From: Symbiodinium natans
Taxonomy: Eukaryota; Sar; Dinophyceae; Suessiales; Symbiodiniaceae
Length of the DNA: 64,000 nt
NCBI GenBank assembly: GCA_905221605.1
Contig: CAJNDS010001513.1
Coordinates: 235,001-299,000 of the forward strand
Reading direction: 5' to 3'
Below the pieces are notes generated by a model that worked only from the letters and a program-made list of their open reading frames with translations, had not been told where the DNA came from and did not search any database. Below, one piece after another: positions 11,690 to 21,139 of this stretch (position 1 is the first letter of the stretch; each line of letters begins with the position of its first letter). Both the position numbers and the translations under genes were made by a program.

Positions 11690-12465
11690 TCAATTTTCAG
11701 AATCATCTCGCCTCACAGACTTGGCGAGCTCGTGGCAAGCGGACAGCACATTGGAGCCACTAGCCTCGGAGGACTGGGGCGCTACAAACCTCAACACAGA
11801 AGACCCCCTGAAAGTCCGGGCATGATGGATACTGGGGACGCAGGAAACCTTTCACAATCATGCATGAGACATACAAACTCCTTGGGGTTTAGGGTTCAAG
11901 GAAGTACTTCTGGGTCCAGCTACTATGCATTCGCGATGCGCGGTCCATTGCAAGGCCTGTGAGGGCACTTCAAGTGACGGGAGCGCAGTGTTTTCCCAAA
12001 GCGGTTTAGGGTTTAGGGTGTAATGCTCTCGCGGCTGAGCCTTCTGCCTACTCCGGGGAGGGAGGGGGCTTCTCAAGTTTATTTTCGTTAGCATCAAGCC
12101 ATGAGCCCCAGCCTAAACTGGTGTTTCTGAACCCAAAACCCCAAACGCTTAAAACCCTGAACTCCTACTCCTCTCCCCACACTGGGTCGACACCTGATTC
12201 CAAACCTGTCTGACAGCCTAGACACTGAAGCATGTCTGTGGTTAGATGGCTTACGTAGGCTCTATACTAAACCCTAAAGCCCCAAACCTTGTATTTGTTT
12301 ATGCGCAGAGCAACGGGCCGGGCCATCTACCCAACAGAAAACCCTCCCTGCCCCCCTCCTGTGCATGGACCTCACACCATGACAATTGGACTCCCTCGGT
12401 GCCCCCGCTGGAGCTTGCAGCTCTTCAAGCGCTTCGCCGAGGAACGCCTGTGCAAGGGGCTGTTG
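11690..12465 (-). CDS. Terminal and neighbouring exons of an unidentified gene
   Basis: Exon 11690-11773 follows acceptor CCCCAG and reads ...SNVLSACHELAKSVRRDDSE... to a TGA at 11692-11690. Upstream, about 12052-12108 reads WGSWLDANENKLEKPPPSP and ends at a GT donor (GGA|GTAGGC). About 11933-11960 (acceptor CCTCACAG) can follow it in phase. About 12385-12465 reads AQAFLGEALEELQAPAGAPR. The family is not recognised. The last exon has a second open frame, so the terminal frame is uncertain. These exons may join those at 12.7-13.2 kb. Confidence 0.5.
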
Positions 12466-12702
12466 CGCGTAGGGCTTAGGACAGGTGGTTTGAGTTCAGG
12501 GACGAAGCTCAAAGCCTGAACCCGTATCCTCGATGGACAACCCTGAAGCCCTTGAAACCCATAACCAAAAAACACCCACCCAGCCTTCTTTAAACCTTCA
12601 ACCTGGATCCCTTGAACCTAAACCCCTGAACCCTACACACAGAGATCCCTAAACCCTGAACCCTGAACCCTACACCCTAAACCCTAAACCCCCAAAACGG
12701 GA

Positions 12703-13243
12703 AAACACCTTCACCTCGATTACTGAAAGATCCCTTCTCCCGGCCTCATGTTGCAACACGACTTCGCAGCTTTCCTCAGCTTCAGGCGATCCCATCCAAA
12801 GGCCCTGCATACAAAAGCTTGGGGTGTCAACCCTTTTGGGGGAAGAAAGGGGGGAGCGGCGGTAGATAAGAGGGACCTCTATTTAAGACTTCAAGAGAAC
12901 GCCCGTGTAGCCTAACCTTTCGGGGATAATGTAGGGCAAGGCTTTGTTGAGCCTAGACGCTGGGCATCGACCAGACATACCCCTAAGCCGTCACAGACCT
13001 AAGCCCATGATAAACCTGATACACTCTGCAAAAGCCCTCCAAAGCCCATAAATCCTGCCTAGAAAATCTAGAAACCCCTAAAAAACCCTAGAAACCCTAC
13101 AAATCCTAGAAACCCTGTAAACCCCTCTAAGCCTTTCTTACGCCCTACAGCACCATACCTACATCTCGCTTCGCCGAGGTGCGGCTGCGCGCCGAAGAGA
13201 CTCCTGGTGGGAGTCCCACGCATGTCTCAGATGCAAAGAGGGC
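12703..13243 (-). CDS. Phase-joined exons, unknown protein
   Basis: Exon 13163-13243 (acceptor TAG|G, donor AT|GTAGGT) joins exon 12917-12952 (acceptor CTAG|G, donor AAAG|GTTAGG) in phase to give ...LRRAAAPRRSEM-LNKALPYIIPER. The 12917-12952 exon is only 36 bases long. The next exon at about 12718-12812 is open in two frames. One reads WMGSPEAEESCEVVLQHEAG and has a strong donor, GAG|GTGAAG; the other (GWDRLKLRKAAKSCCNM) fits the phase. No family recognised. Confidence 0.55.
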
Positions 13244-13516
13244 CTACCCGCCTCTCTAGGGGCGGCGGGTTTAGGGTTTAGGGTTTAGGGTTTAGGGTTT
13301 AGGGTTTAGGGTTTAGGGTTTAGGGTTTAGGGTTTAGGGTAGGGTTTAGGGTTTAGGGTTTAGGGTTCAGGGGTACAACCCCCCCCCCCCCCCCCCCAAG
13401 TTTTAGGATTAATTACGCCTTTTTAAGGTTGTTCAAAGGGCGAACGGGGGTAGTAGAGGAACCCATGAGCTTTTGTCTAGGGTCTATGGTCTCAGGCTTG
13501 GGTTTATGATCCATTT

Positions 13517-13617
13517 GGGCAGTTCTCTACATATGGTTCCTTTCTGGCGTTCCGTTTGCAATGTAGTCCAGTGTGGAGCCTTCGTACCCAAAGCGGCCAT
13601 GATTCAGAGAACTGCCC
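13517..13617. mobile_element. Hairpin MITE-like element, family B
   Basis: Termini GGGCAGTTCTCT and AGAGAACTGCCC are perfect 12-base inverted repeats. Related elements begin GTTCTCTAAA-TGGGGTCCC-TTT, at 36080-36181, 38456-38560, 41583-41695 and 61229-61325. Open frames through it are chance. Confidence 0.75.
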
Positions 13618-13673
13618 ATGTGAGGTGCTTCGAGATCATGGGCGGGGGAAGGGCGGAGGAGTTAGGGTTTTGA

Positions 13674-13744
13674 GTTGAGGAGCTGAGGAATGTGGATCTT
13701 CTTTCTAAAAGGATTCAGCAGCTTGAGAATATGGACCCGAAACC
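13674..13744 (+). other. Coding-like island, strand uncertain
   Basis: On the plus strand it reads ELRNVDLLSKRIQQLENMDP and stops at TAA, resembling a coiled coil. The minus strand is also open. It sits just past the stop of the minus-strand gene at 13786, so it could be that gene's 3' untranslated region, or a relic. Confidence 0.25.
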
Positions 13745-13785
13745 ATAAACCCTTAACCCTAAACTTACCCTAAACCCCTAGAGAG

Positions 13786-14238
13786 TTACTTGAAGTGTTC
13801 GAGGGCTTCAACTTCTGAAAGGGCCCTCTCCGCGCCTTCACGGTCTGTCAGGGGGCCCATAATTGGGAAACCATTTCAATACTCATAGAATGGTACTAGA
13901 ACCCCATAAGCCCTATAAACCCTACAAACCTTGACACTCCTCCATATTCCTTCGAGAATTCCTCTGCTATGACCCTGTGTTGGAAAGAAGGCTGGCTTGG
14001 AAAGGCGCTTGCTTCCATGCTCTTCGGATATGCAGGTGCCAACCCTAAACCCTAAACCCTAAACCCTAAACCCTAAACCCTAAACCCTAAACCCTCAACC
14101 CTCAACCCTAAACCCTAAACCCTAAACCCTAAACCCTAAACCCTAACCCTAAACCCTATAAACCCTAAACCCGAAACCGCACGCATACACGACGGCCTGA
14201 ACGGAGAGCAGGGCTTGCAGGGCAGGACGGCTCGCCAT
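13786..14238 (-). CDS. Small three-exon gene, 61-residue protein if the ATG is right
   Basis: Exons 14183-14238 (ATG, MASRPALQALLSVQAVVY), 13974-14044 (acceptor TTTAG|G made by the telomere unit; GTCISEEHGSKRLSKPAFFP) and 13786-13844 (DREGAERALSEVEALEHF, TAA at 13788-13786). Both introns are GT-AG, all phases fit and the total is exactly 62 codons including the stop. The C-terminal part looks helical and charged. The sequence before the ATG contains an acceptor (ACGCAG), so the first exon could instead be internal, with the island at 14420-14610 upstream. Family unknown. Confidence 0.6.
14047..14166. repeat. (CCCTAAA)n array forming most of an intron
   Basis: It fills the intron between exons 14183-14238 and 13974-14044. 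In gene sense it is (TTTAGGG)n, and its last unit supplies the 3' splice site TTTAG|G. Confidence 0.9.
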
Positions 14239-14414
14239 CTGCGTCACGCTTCCTTGCTTAGTTGCCCAGTATCCTGGGGGGCTTAGGGTTTAGGGTTTAG
14301 GGTTTAGGGTTTAGGGTTTAGGGTTTAGGGTTTAGGGATTATATATATATATATATATACATATACACATATATATATAGGAGATATAATAGCCCAAAAA
14401 GGTTAAGAGGCTAC

Positions 14415-14640
14415 CTACCCTGCTACTATAAGCTTCCTTGCAGTCACCTCTCGAAATTCCGGCCCCTCCCGTTTGCTTCCGAGTTCTTCTGCCATGATGG
14501 CGGCCATCTCTTGCGGGTGTAGGGCTCTTTGAGGGAGGTTTGGGCTCATACACCAGCGGATATGAGAAAGGGTCGGTACTCCCACTTCGTCTCCTCCGCT
14601 GACTGCGCGACTTTGAAGGCTGAGAGGTCCTAGATGCAAG
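14415..14640 (-). CDS. Probable exon, unknown protein
   Basis: A long open minus-strand frame contains HPQEMAAIMAEELGSKREGP followed by EFREVTARKL. It looks like ordinary coding sequence. It may be an upstream exon of the 13.8-14.2 kb gene. An AT microsatellite (14339-14378) and a TTTAGGG array (14282-14336) separate them. Confidence 0.45.
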
Positions 14641-14793
14641 CACTTGGTGTATAGGGAATCTCTGCATCTGCATCCCTGGAATGGAAGAAGCACCCTTAGC
14701 CCTTCAACCCTTGAACCCCTAAACCCTAAACCCTAAACCCTAAACCCTTAACCCTTAAACCCTAAACCCTAAGCCCTTCAACCCTACAGACCC

Positions 14794-15121
14794 TCAAGCC
14801 ACACTTGCTGCGCACAGGGCGCAAATGGACAGCGGCGAATCAAGGCAGGGCCATTGCCGCTGCCAGGGCACGTCGTGCTCGTAGATTTGGGGGTTGAACT
14901 TGGAACTTTGATTGGGGATTAGGGCTTAGGGTGAATGACGGGTGGCTGCAACAAATCCGCAGACATCCAGGTCTGCAAGCTCTGGAGGAGATCTCTTACT
15001 TGGACGTCTCCTGCCCCTCACGTGAGATGTGCAACTGCTCTTGTCATGGCGGTCAGCAGAATGGCTGCGGAAGGTGGTGTTAGTAGCAGCTGGCCGCGGT
15101 TGAAGGCCTTGTCGGCAGACG
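14794..15121 (-). CDS. Exons of a short hydrophobic or secreted protein
   Basis: Terminal exon 14794-14898 (acceptor CCAAG) reads FNPQIYEHDVPWQRQWPCLD then SPLSICALCAASVA, stop TGA at 14796-14794. Upstream exon 15022-15121 follows a pyrimidine-rich tract and acceptor GTAG, and ends at the donor CAC|GTGAGG. It reads SADKAFNRGQLLLTPPSAAI then LLTAMTRAVAHL, a moderately hydrophobic helix. At least one small exon must lie between to correct the phase (candidate around 14939-14985). No family recognised. Confidence 0.55.
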
Positions 15122-15224
15122 CTACTACCAAAGCAACGATGACAGAAAAAACGAAATCAGTACACGGAAAAAGAAGAAGTCATAACGTAGCTTTACGTTC
15201 GTGAGTTGTTGCTAGAATGTTCCG

Positions 15225-15715
15225 CGGGGTTTACTGATGTTGCACCAGCATGAACCCACTCATAGGACTTCCCAATAGGCACAAGTAGTAGGCCCAACAG
15301 TAAACTCCAGAAAGTTGGAACATAGTTTAAGGATGGTTAGAGCTGGGATTCCCGGTAGCATACTTTTAGGGGTATGGGGAAACTTTTGGAACTTACTCCA
15401 AGACTTTATGCCCTGGGTTGGATGGTTCTGAACCCCTGTCAGTTCGAGCTATACTTAGGGATGCCTACCCAAGTGTGATGCCTACCCAAGTCTTGACCCC
15501 AGAACCAGGCGTAGTTCAAGCGACTTTCCCACGATCTCAAGGTTCAGTGCTAATATATATATATATATATAATGGATATGTATATGCCTATCTGTCTATC
15601 TATCTATCTACCTATCTATATAGCTATCTATGTTTATATACATATAACTACTCTACATAAACACAAAAGAGCCGATAACAACATACTTAACCTATGAATA
15701 TATGTCTACATGGAT
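15225..15715. other. No gene seen; short repeats and TA/TATC microsatellite
   Basis: An inverted-repeat-like stretch (15225-15335), a direct repeat of ACTTGGGTAGGCATC (about 15467-15500, minus sense) and (TA)n/(TATC)n at 15551-15630. Confidence 0.6.
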
Positions 15716-16785
15716 TACAAATTACAGTGCTTCGGCGCTCTGTTTTTCCGTTCGGGCCAGGAGTCTTTGCCAGCTCGCATGAACCAAGGGCCATGAACCC
15801 CGCTACACATGACTTTGCCAGAAACATGCGGTTTAGGGTTTAGGGTTTGGGGTTTAGGGTTTGGGGTTTAGGGTTTCGGGTTTGGGGTTTCGGGTTTAGG
15901 TCGCGCAAGAGATGCTACCCGAACTCGCGGTAGAGCCAGAAGGCGTCCTGCTGCAGCTCTGAGACGAGGCTTGCCAGTGTCCGGCTTTGTGCTTGTTTGT
16001 TCTGGTGACTTAGGGTTTAGGGTTTAGGGTTTAGGGTTTAGGGTTTAGGGTTTAGGGTTTAGGGTTTAGGGTTTAGGGTTTAGGGTTTAGGGTTCTGGTG
16101 CCTTGACTTCAAGGGTTGCCCACAAGGCTTTGGGAGCTGAGGGCGGCTCTCAGTCGTAACTTTTTGGCCCCAAATCGTTCAGGCTTTAGGGGGCCTGGGG
16201 TTTAGGGTTTAACCCTAAACCCTAAACCCTAAACCCTAAACCCTAAACCCTAAACCCTAAACCCTAAACCCTAAACCCTATAGGCTCTAAAAGGTTTAGG
16301 GACTTCGAGTCCAGGGCTTCTAGGGGCTTTGCCCCTGAAGGGGTGTCCAGGGTCCTCCTCATGAAATCGCTCCTCCTCCTCGTTGGCAGCTTGCTCCTGT
16401 CCGTTTTCGGGCGTTGGTGTGTACCAAGGCTGGCTTTTGGAAAGATTTTGGGAGGCATTTCGAGAGAAAGATCTTCGCAAACCCCAGAGAATTCTGCAAG
16501 TAGACCCAAGAGTAACCTAGGAATACAAAGAGTGCCCCTTTCTGGTTAAAGGGAACCTAAAGGGTCCTCGGCAAGATATCCCAAGGGCCCTCCCCTGTTC
16601 AGCGCTTTAGTGGCTGAGACCTGTTGGGTCTTGAGGCTTCTTGGGCAGCCCCATATTTCCTGAAACCTGCATGCTTCTTCAGTTCCTGCTGGGAGCTATC
16701 AAGGTCTTGATGCCCTAAACCCTAAACCCTTCGCGAATTCGGAGGCTTTCAGGCCTTGAGCGGTCTGGCTGTTCTGGCGTCTGCC
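15715..16785 (-). CDS. Six phase-verified exons of an unidentified protein (3' part of a gene)
   Basis: Exons in gene order: 16728-16785, 16621-16714, 16333-16493, 16102-16159, 15919-16008, 15715-15802 (TAA at 15717-15715). All phases match. Donors are GT, GT, GC, GC, GT and acceptors are all AG. The protein runs ...QTAQGLKASEFAKG, HQDLDSSQQELKKHAGFRKY, SKSQPWYTPTPENGQEQAAN, an EEEER acidic run, TLASLVSELQQDAFWLYREF and PWFMRAGKDSWPERKNRAPK. The mix of helical and acidic segments suggests a soluble intracellular protein. I recognise no family. Introns are telomeric arrays, apart from one holding a family D element. The true start is upstream, perhaps near 17.0 kb. Confidence 0.75.
16008..16091. 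repeat. (TTTAGGG)n intron array flanked by a 9-base direct repeat
   Basis: The array forms the intron between exons 15919-16008 and 16102-16159. GTTCTGGTG occurs immediately left (15999-16007, in the exon) and right (16092-16100), like a target-site duplication. Confidence 0.9.
16506..16592. mobile_element. Short dispersed element, family D
   Basis: Starts CCAAGAGTAACCTAGGAAT and carries an AGAGTGCCCCTTTCTGG-like block. Relatives are at 28097-28202 and 51598-51690. It lies within an intron of the verified gene. Confidence 0.55.
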
Positions 16786-16859
16786 CTATGTATTTATAGC
16801 CCTAAAACCCTAAAGCCCAAACCCTAAATCCCTGAGAGCCCCCCTCGAAGGCCCTAAAT

Positions 16860-17045
16860 TCCCAAACACCAAAGCTAGCAAGAGAGTACGCCTGGATGTA
16901 GATGTAGATGAAGACCTCGCTAAGCGAAGACACTGTAGGCATCGGATTTTGGCAAGTTTATAGGGATGGGTGTGTCTGGCCCTGAAGCACTGAACTCCGA
17001 GCCACGGTTTCCAGGTTCTCGGGCTCAAAATCGATGAGGTTTTGG
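16860..17045 (-). CDS. Probable upstream exons of the 15.7-16.8 kb gene
   Basis: About 16955-17040 reads LIDFEPENLETVARSSVLQG, and 16840-16935 contains SLSEVFIYIYIQAYSLASFG. Both are on the minus strand and in order, but splice sites were not fixed. Confidence 0.45.
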
Positions 17046-17359
17046 GGCCGCCGCTACACCCTACACCCCCCCCCCTCAAGAATTGGGGTCATATATACCC
17101 TAAAATTACTGCTATAACCCCCAGAAAGGTACATGAACCACAAACCCTGTTGGGGCTCATTTTTAGTCAGGAGCTTTTTGCACCTTGGGTCGAACTCAGC
17201 TATAGGGCTCAGGATCCCCTAACACAACACTGCGAGCCCGAAAGATCCTAACTTCACGTACTAAATAACGTAAGGCACCCTAAAGTAGATCCGTAAATAT
17301 CCCCAAATGCCCTAATGAATGTAGTATACCTTGCAAACCCCTTTAGAGCCGTTCTAGAC

Positions 17360-17472
17360 CTAAGCAAACCCCTGCCAACCCCGACGCGAGGGATTTGTCT
17401 GCCAGGCCACAACCGCAATCACGATGAACAGTACGATGCCCAGGTACATCGGCCACGTCTCCTGCTTGGGGG
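17360..17472 (-). CDS. C-terminal exon of a membrane protein
   Basis: Acceptor TTCAG, then a continuous frame of 37 codons to TAG (17362-17360): PKQETWPMYLGIVLFIVIAV followed by VAWQTNPSRRGWQGFA. The segment MYLGIVLFIVIAVVAW is a clear transmembrane helix with a short basic tail, so the chain ends just after a membrane span. Upstream exons are not identified; 18.0-18.2 kb is a candidate. Confidence 0.65.
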
Positions 17473-17941
17473 CTGAATACCTTAGCCCAAAAAAGGCTAA
17501 CCTTGCTTTTGTAATAGGGGTATATATAACCATTGAGGTTAAAGGTTAACCACCCAGCGCCTAATCCTGTAGGTTGGCGGTTTGGGGTCTAGGAGGGTTT
17601 AGGATTAAGAGGAACCCCTAACTTAGGCTTTAACGGGCCCCCCTCCCTCGTATGTCGCGATTTCTCTGGGCTTCCTTCGAAGACTATTTATCTTACAATA
17701 TTCCTTGGACGTTGCCCAACCCTTTAAAGCTTCCTAAACTTAGGCACCCGGATCTATCCTTAAGCCGAATTCACCTTGAACCGCAATTAAACCCTGAGCC
17801 CTAAACCCTAAACCCCAAAACCCGTACTTCCTGAACCCTGAACCCTGAACCCCAAACCCCAACCCTAAACCCTAAACCCTAAACCCTAAACCCTAAACCC
17901 TAAACCCTAAACCCTAAACCCTAAGCCCTAAACCCTAAGCC

Positions 17942-18234
17942 CTGCAGCCTGCCTCTCCGCTGTGCAAGTGGCCGTTTGGCCCCAGGCCGGCGCGCCGCTG
18001 GAACCTGCAGGTTTTGCCAAGCCCTAAGCCCTAACCCCTAACCCCTAAGCCCTAAACCCTAAACCCTAAACCCTAAACTCTGAACCCTAAACCCTAAACC
18101 CAGACTAAACCAGCTGTTTGAGGCCTCTGGAGGATGCGCGCCAGGTCGGGCGAGAGCCTTTGCCAGAGTCCCGGGCTTTGGGGCTTGGCCTTTCAAAGGC
18201 ATTTTTCCAAGGGGGCTTCGGAGTTTCGCCCTAA
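17942..18234 (-). CDS. Two probable exons, unknown protein
   Basis: 18113-18234 reads TPKPPWKNAFERPSPKARDS then GKGSRPTWRASSRGLKQL and ends at a telomeric donor CTG|GTTTAG. 17944-18012 is open in two frames, of which VPAARRPGAKRPLAQRRGRL fits the phase. The chain is basic and proline-rich. No family recognised. Confidence 0.4.
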
Positions 18235-18349
18235 ACCCTAAACCCTAAACCCTAAACCCTAAACCCTAAACCCTCTTGCCGAACGGTCACTGTTAGAGGT
18301 TGCTTTGTGCTTTGGAGAGTGCGGACACTGTGGCCCTTATAGGATTAAG

Positions 18350-18955
18350 TCGGGTTTGGACTTCGTTTGCACATTAATGATGGAATTGTGAAATTTGATG
18401 ATCCAAACTCACACTTGGAAGGTTATGACAGTAATTTTGAGTTTGATTGGAAATGGGATTTAGCAATAACGGATGATTTGAAGACACATCAGCGACAGCA
18501 TGTTATACCATGATGCATCAGGCGTTTTCGGATTTTTCATTGTGTTTGAATGATCCTTATTTTGTTTTGTGGCCTGGTTGTGCCAGGAAGACCTGAAGCA
18601 GCACCTGGAAATATGACTGTTTGTTCGTATACATTTAATGCCGGTGGATACAATATCTCAGCCTCTGAGAAGAATGTCAGAACGAAAGAATCACTCTAAC
18701 AACATTATATCGCTTTAAATGATCCTTTGTTAAGAGATATCATTGCTTCGAGTTTGGGTGTGGTGATGGAAGACAGTCAAAATGATCCATTTGATACTGT
18801 AATGGGGGGAAACCCTAAACCCTAAACCCTAAACCCTAAACCCTAAACCCTAAACCCTAAACCCTAAACCCTAAACCCTAAACCCGAGATATGCTTCGAT
18901 GTATGTTTAAAGGAGTGGATTAGTGATAATGGTTTGAGAGTGTGTTAACTGCCCG
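18350..18955 (+). pseudogene. AT-rich broken open frame, foreign-looking, split by a telomeric array
   Basis: Unlike everything around it, this stretch is AT-rich, with host-atypical third positions, and reads on the plus strand. Frame 1 gives HINDGIVKFDDPNSHLEGYD and FEFDWKWDLAITDDLKTHQR, then a TGA at 18511. A shifted frame gives AFSDFSLCLNDPYFVLWPGC. Frame 1 resumes with NMTVCSYTFNAGGYNISASE, a TAA, then LRDIIASSLGVVMEDSQNDP. After an array of CCCTAAA (18806-18885) the reading EICFDVCLKEWISDNGLRVC continues to a stop. I do not recognise the family. A decayed mobile-element or viral gene is possible. Confidence 0.5.
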
Positions 18956-19017
18956 AGCCATCCTCTGCCAGGACCCCAAGCCCCAAAACACCCTACACCC
19001 TACACCCTACACCCTAC

Positions 19018-19147
19018 ACCCTAAACCCTAAACCCTAAACCCTAAACCCTAAACCCTACACCCTAAACCCTAAACCCTAAACCCTAAACCCTAAACCCTA
19101 AACCCTAAACCCTAAACCCTAAACCCTAAACCCTAAACCCTAAACCT
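19018..19147. repeat. (CCCTAAA)n array with CCCTACA variants at its left end
   Basis: Long, nearly pure interstitial array, not assigned to a gene. Confidence 0.97.
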
Positions 19148-19154
19148 AACCCAG

Positions 19155-20190
19155 AAAGGGTAGCACTCTGTTTCGGAGTTTCGCAGGACCTAGAACCCTT
19201 GTCTCCCAAACTCCAATAAACTGCCTTCAAGCCCTGAACCCTACTATGAGCCCTGGGGCCCGAAACCCTTTAGGGTTTAGGGTTTAGGGTTTAGGGTTTC
19301 GGGTTTAGGGTTTAGGGTTTAGGGTTTAGGGTTTAGGGTTTAGAACCCTGAATCCCCCACAAAAAACTAAAGCCCTCAAAAACTCAACCCCTAATCATGA
19401 ACCCCAAAAACCTCAAGCCCATCATACGCCCAAAAAGACCCTGAAAGCCCCTACAGCCCTTAAACTCCTAAAGCCCTTATTGCGAAACCTAAGCCTGAAA
19501 CCCCCTCGAGCCCCAAACCCCAAACCCCAGAACCCTAAACCCCAAACCCCAAACCCTAAACCCCTACTCATGAACCCTAAAGCCTAAAGCCTTGAACCCG
19601 TAAAAGACCCAACCTCCGCATCTCAAGCTGCCCCCCCCTTGCCTGATGTCCTTCTCGCCATCCTGCTGCGCCTCCGTGCAAGAAAGAAGCGAGCTCCTCT
19701 AGAGCTCAGACCCTATACGAATAAAGGGGGAGTTTAGGGTTTAAGGCTTAGGGATGTTTAGGGTTTAGGGTTCAGGGTTCAGGGGTTTAGGGGTTTAGGG
19801 TTGCAGGTTTTGTATCCTGTACAAATCCGGGGGGTTTGGGGTTTAGGGGTTTACGGCTGTTCAGGAGTGGAACCCTAGGACTAGCCCTAACCCCCTGGTG
19901 CACCCTCCCGAACTCGCGCCCCCAGCGAGTGACCAATCCTTAGAACGGGAAACTGCAGAAGCTTGACCCAAAACGAATGACAAAGGTTTAGGGTTTGCGG
20001 GCTAGGGGTTTGCATAGGGCCTCTGATAGGCGGCCCATGTAGGGGCGTTTCGGGTTTCGAGTTCGGTTTTTTGGTTTATCGTGAGCAATACCACAAAAGG
20101 AGGCAATGGTGATTCTAGCACCTCCTTCATAGAACCCCTAGTCACCGCAGAGCCCACACCCTCACCTAAGCCCCCCAGCTGCCAAGACCC
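19155..20190 (-). CDS. Probable exons including a GHSLGA motif
   Basis: About 19900-19955 (acceptor CTGCAG) reads FPVLRIGHSLGARVREG. G-H-S-L-G-A is the nucleophile elbow of alpha/beta-hydrolases such as class 3 lipases and DUF1350 proteins. Upstream, 20020-20190 contains SMKEVLESPLPPFVVLLTIN. Downstream are 19627-19705 (TEAQQDGEKDIRQGGAA-stop among several open frames) and 19155-19215. The motif is short and the exon unverified, so the family call is weak. Confidence 0.35.
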
Positions 20191-20207
20191 TGATCCGATA
20201 AACCCTA

Positions 20208-20432
20208 AACCCAACATTCTCCAAACCCTAAACCCTAAACCCCATTAGCCTAAACCCTAAACCCTAAACCCTAAACCCTAAACCCTAAACCCTAAACCCT
20301 AAACCCTAAACCCTAAACCCTAAACCCTAAACCCTAAACCCTAAACCCTAAACCCTAAACCCTAAACCCTAAACCCGAAACCCAACATTCTCCAAACCCT
20401 AAACCCTAAACCCTAAACCCTAAACCCTAATG
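20208..20432. repeat. Telomeric array with a duplicated flank
   Basis: The stretch AACCCAACATTCTCCAAACC with the heptamers that follow occurs at about 20208 and again at about 20375, on either side of an array of about 125 bases. Confidence 0.85.
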
Positions 20433-20514
20433 CCCTTAAACAGACCCCCAAAGAATCGATTCAAGCCCCAGAACCCTGCAAGTACACCGAGTTTAGGGTT
20501 TAGGGTCTAGGGTA

Positions 20515-20835
20515 CTCGAATAGCAGCGCAACAATGCACCCGCCTTGAGCACGTGACAGAGCTCCTGAAACTCACCCTAAGGGTCTAGGGTTTAGGGTTT
20601 AGGGTTTAGGATTTATTACGGTACCTCCTATACAGGGACTTTAGGGCCCAAGTATATAATCATGAGGTACATGGACCCTTAGGGGAAGAAGGCTGAGGTG
20701 ATAATTGACAAGGTTTAAGAGTTAGGGCTCGGTGGATGTCGGGTTGAGATGTTTCCCTAAACCCTACTAAACCCTAAACCCGGGTACAGGGCGCAACATG
20801 AGCTCAGCATCTCCGAAGCGTCGGCGATCTATAAA
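20515..20835 (-). CDS. Probable exons, unknown
   Basis: 20515-20572 reads ELCHVLKAGALLRCYS after acceptor TTTCAG. 20775-20835 reads FIDRRRFGDAELMLRPV (the plus strand also has an ATG frame there). Unverified. Confidence 0.3.
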
Positions 20836-21029
20836 TCCCCCTGCTCAGGGTGGATAAACACTCTGGTGCATGTTAGGCATAGGCCCATATATATATATAT
20901 GTATTTATAGGTGTATTATATGTGTATAACACGCAGAAAGGTTTTGCAAAAACTGCCGTGGGCTGCGTACCTTGAGGTCGAAAGGGTTGTCCCTGAACTT
21001 AACCGAAGTTCGTTCAATTCACAAAACCC

Positions 21030-21135
21030 TAAAGGGTCCATGTACCTAATTATTATACACTTGGGCCTTAGAGTACCTCCTTTACAGGGACTCCAGGGCT
21101 CAACTATATCATCATGAGGTACATGGACCCTTAGG
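21030..21135. mobile_element. Hairpin MITE-like element, family G
   Basis: Left end AAGGGTCCATGTACCT and right end AGGTACATGGACCCTT are inverted repeats of 16 bases. A related sequence ends at 20696 (ATCATGAGGTACATGGACCC). Confidence 0.75.
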
Positions 21136-21139
21136 GAAT

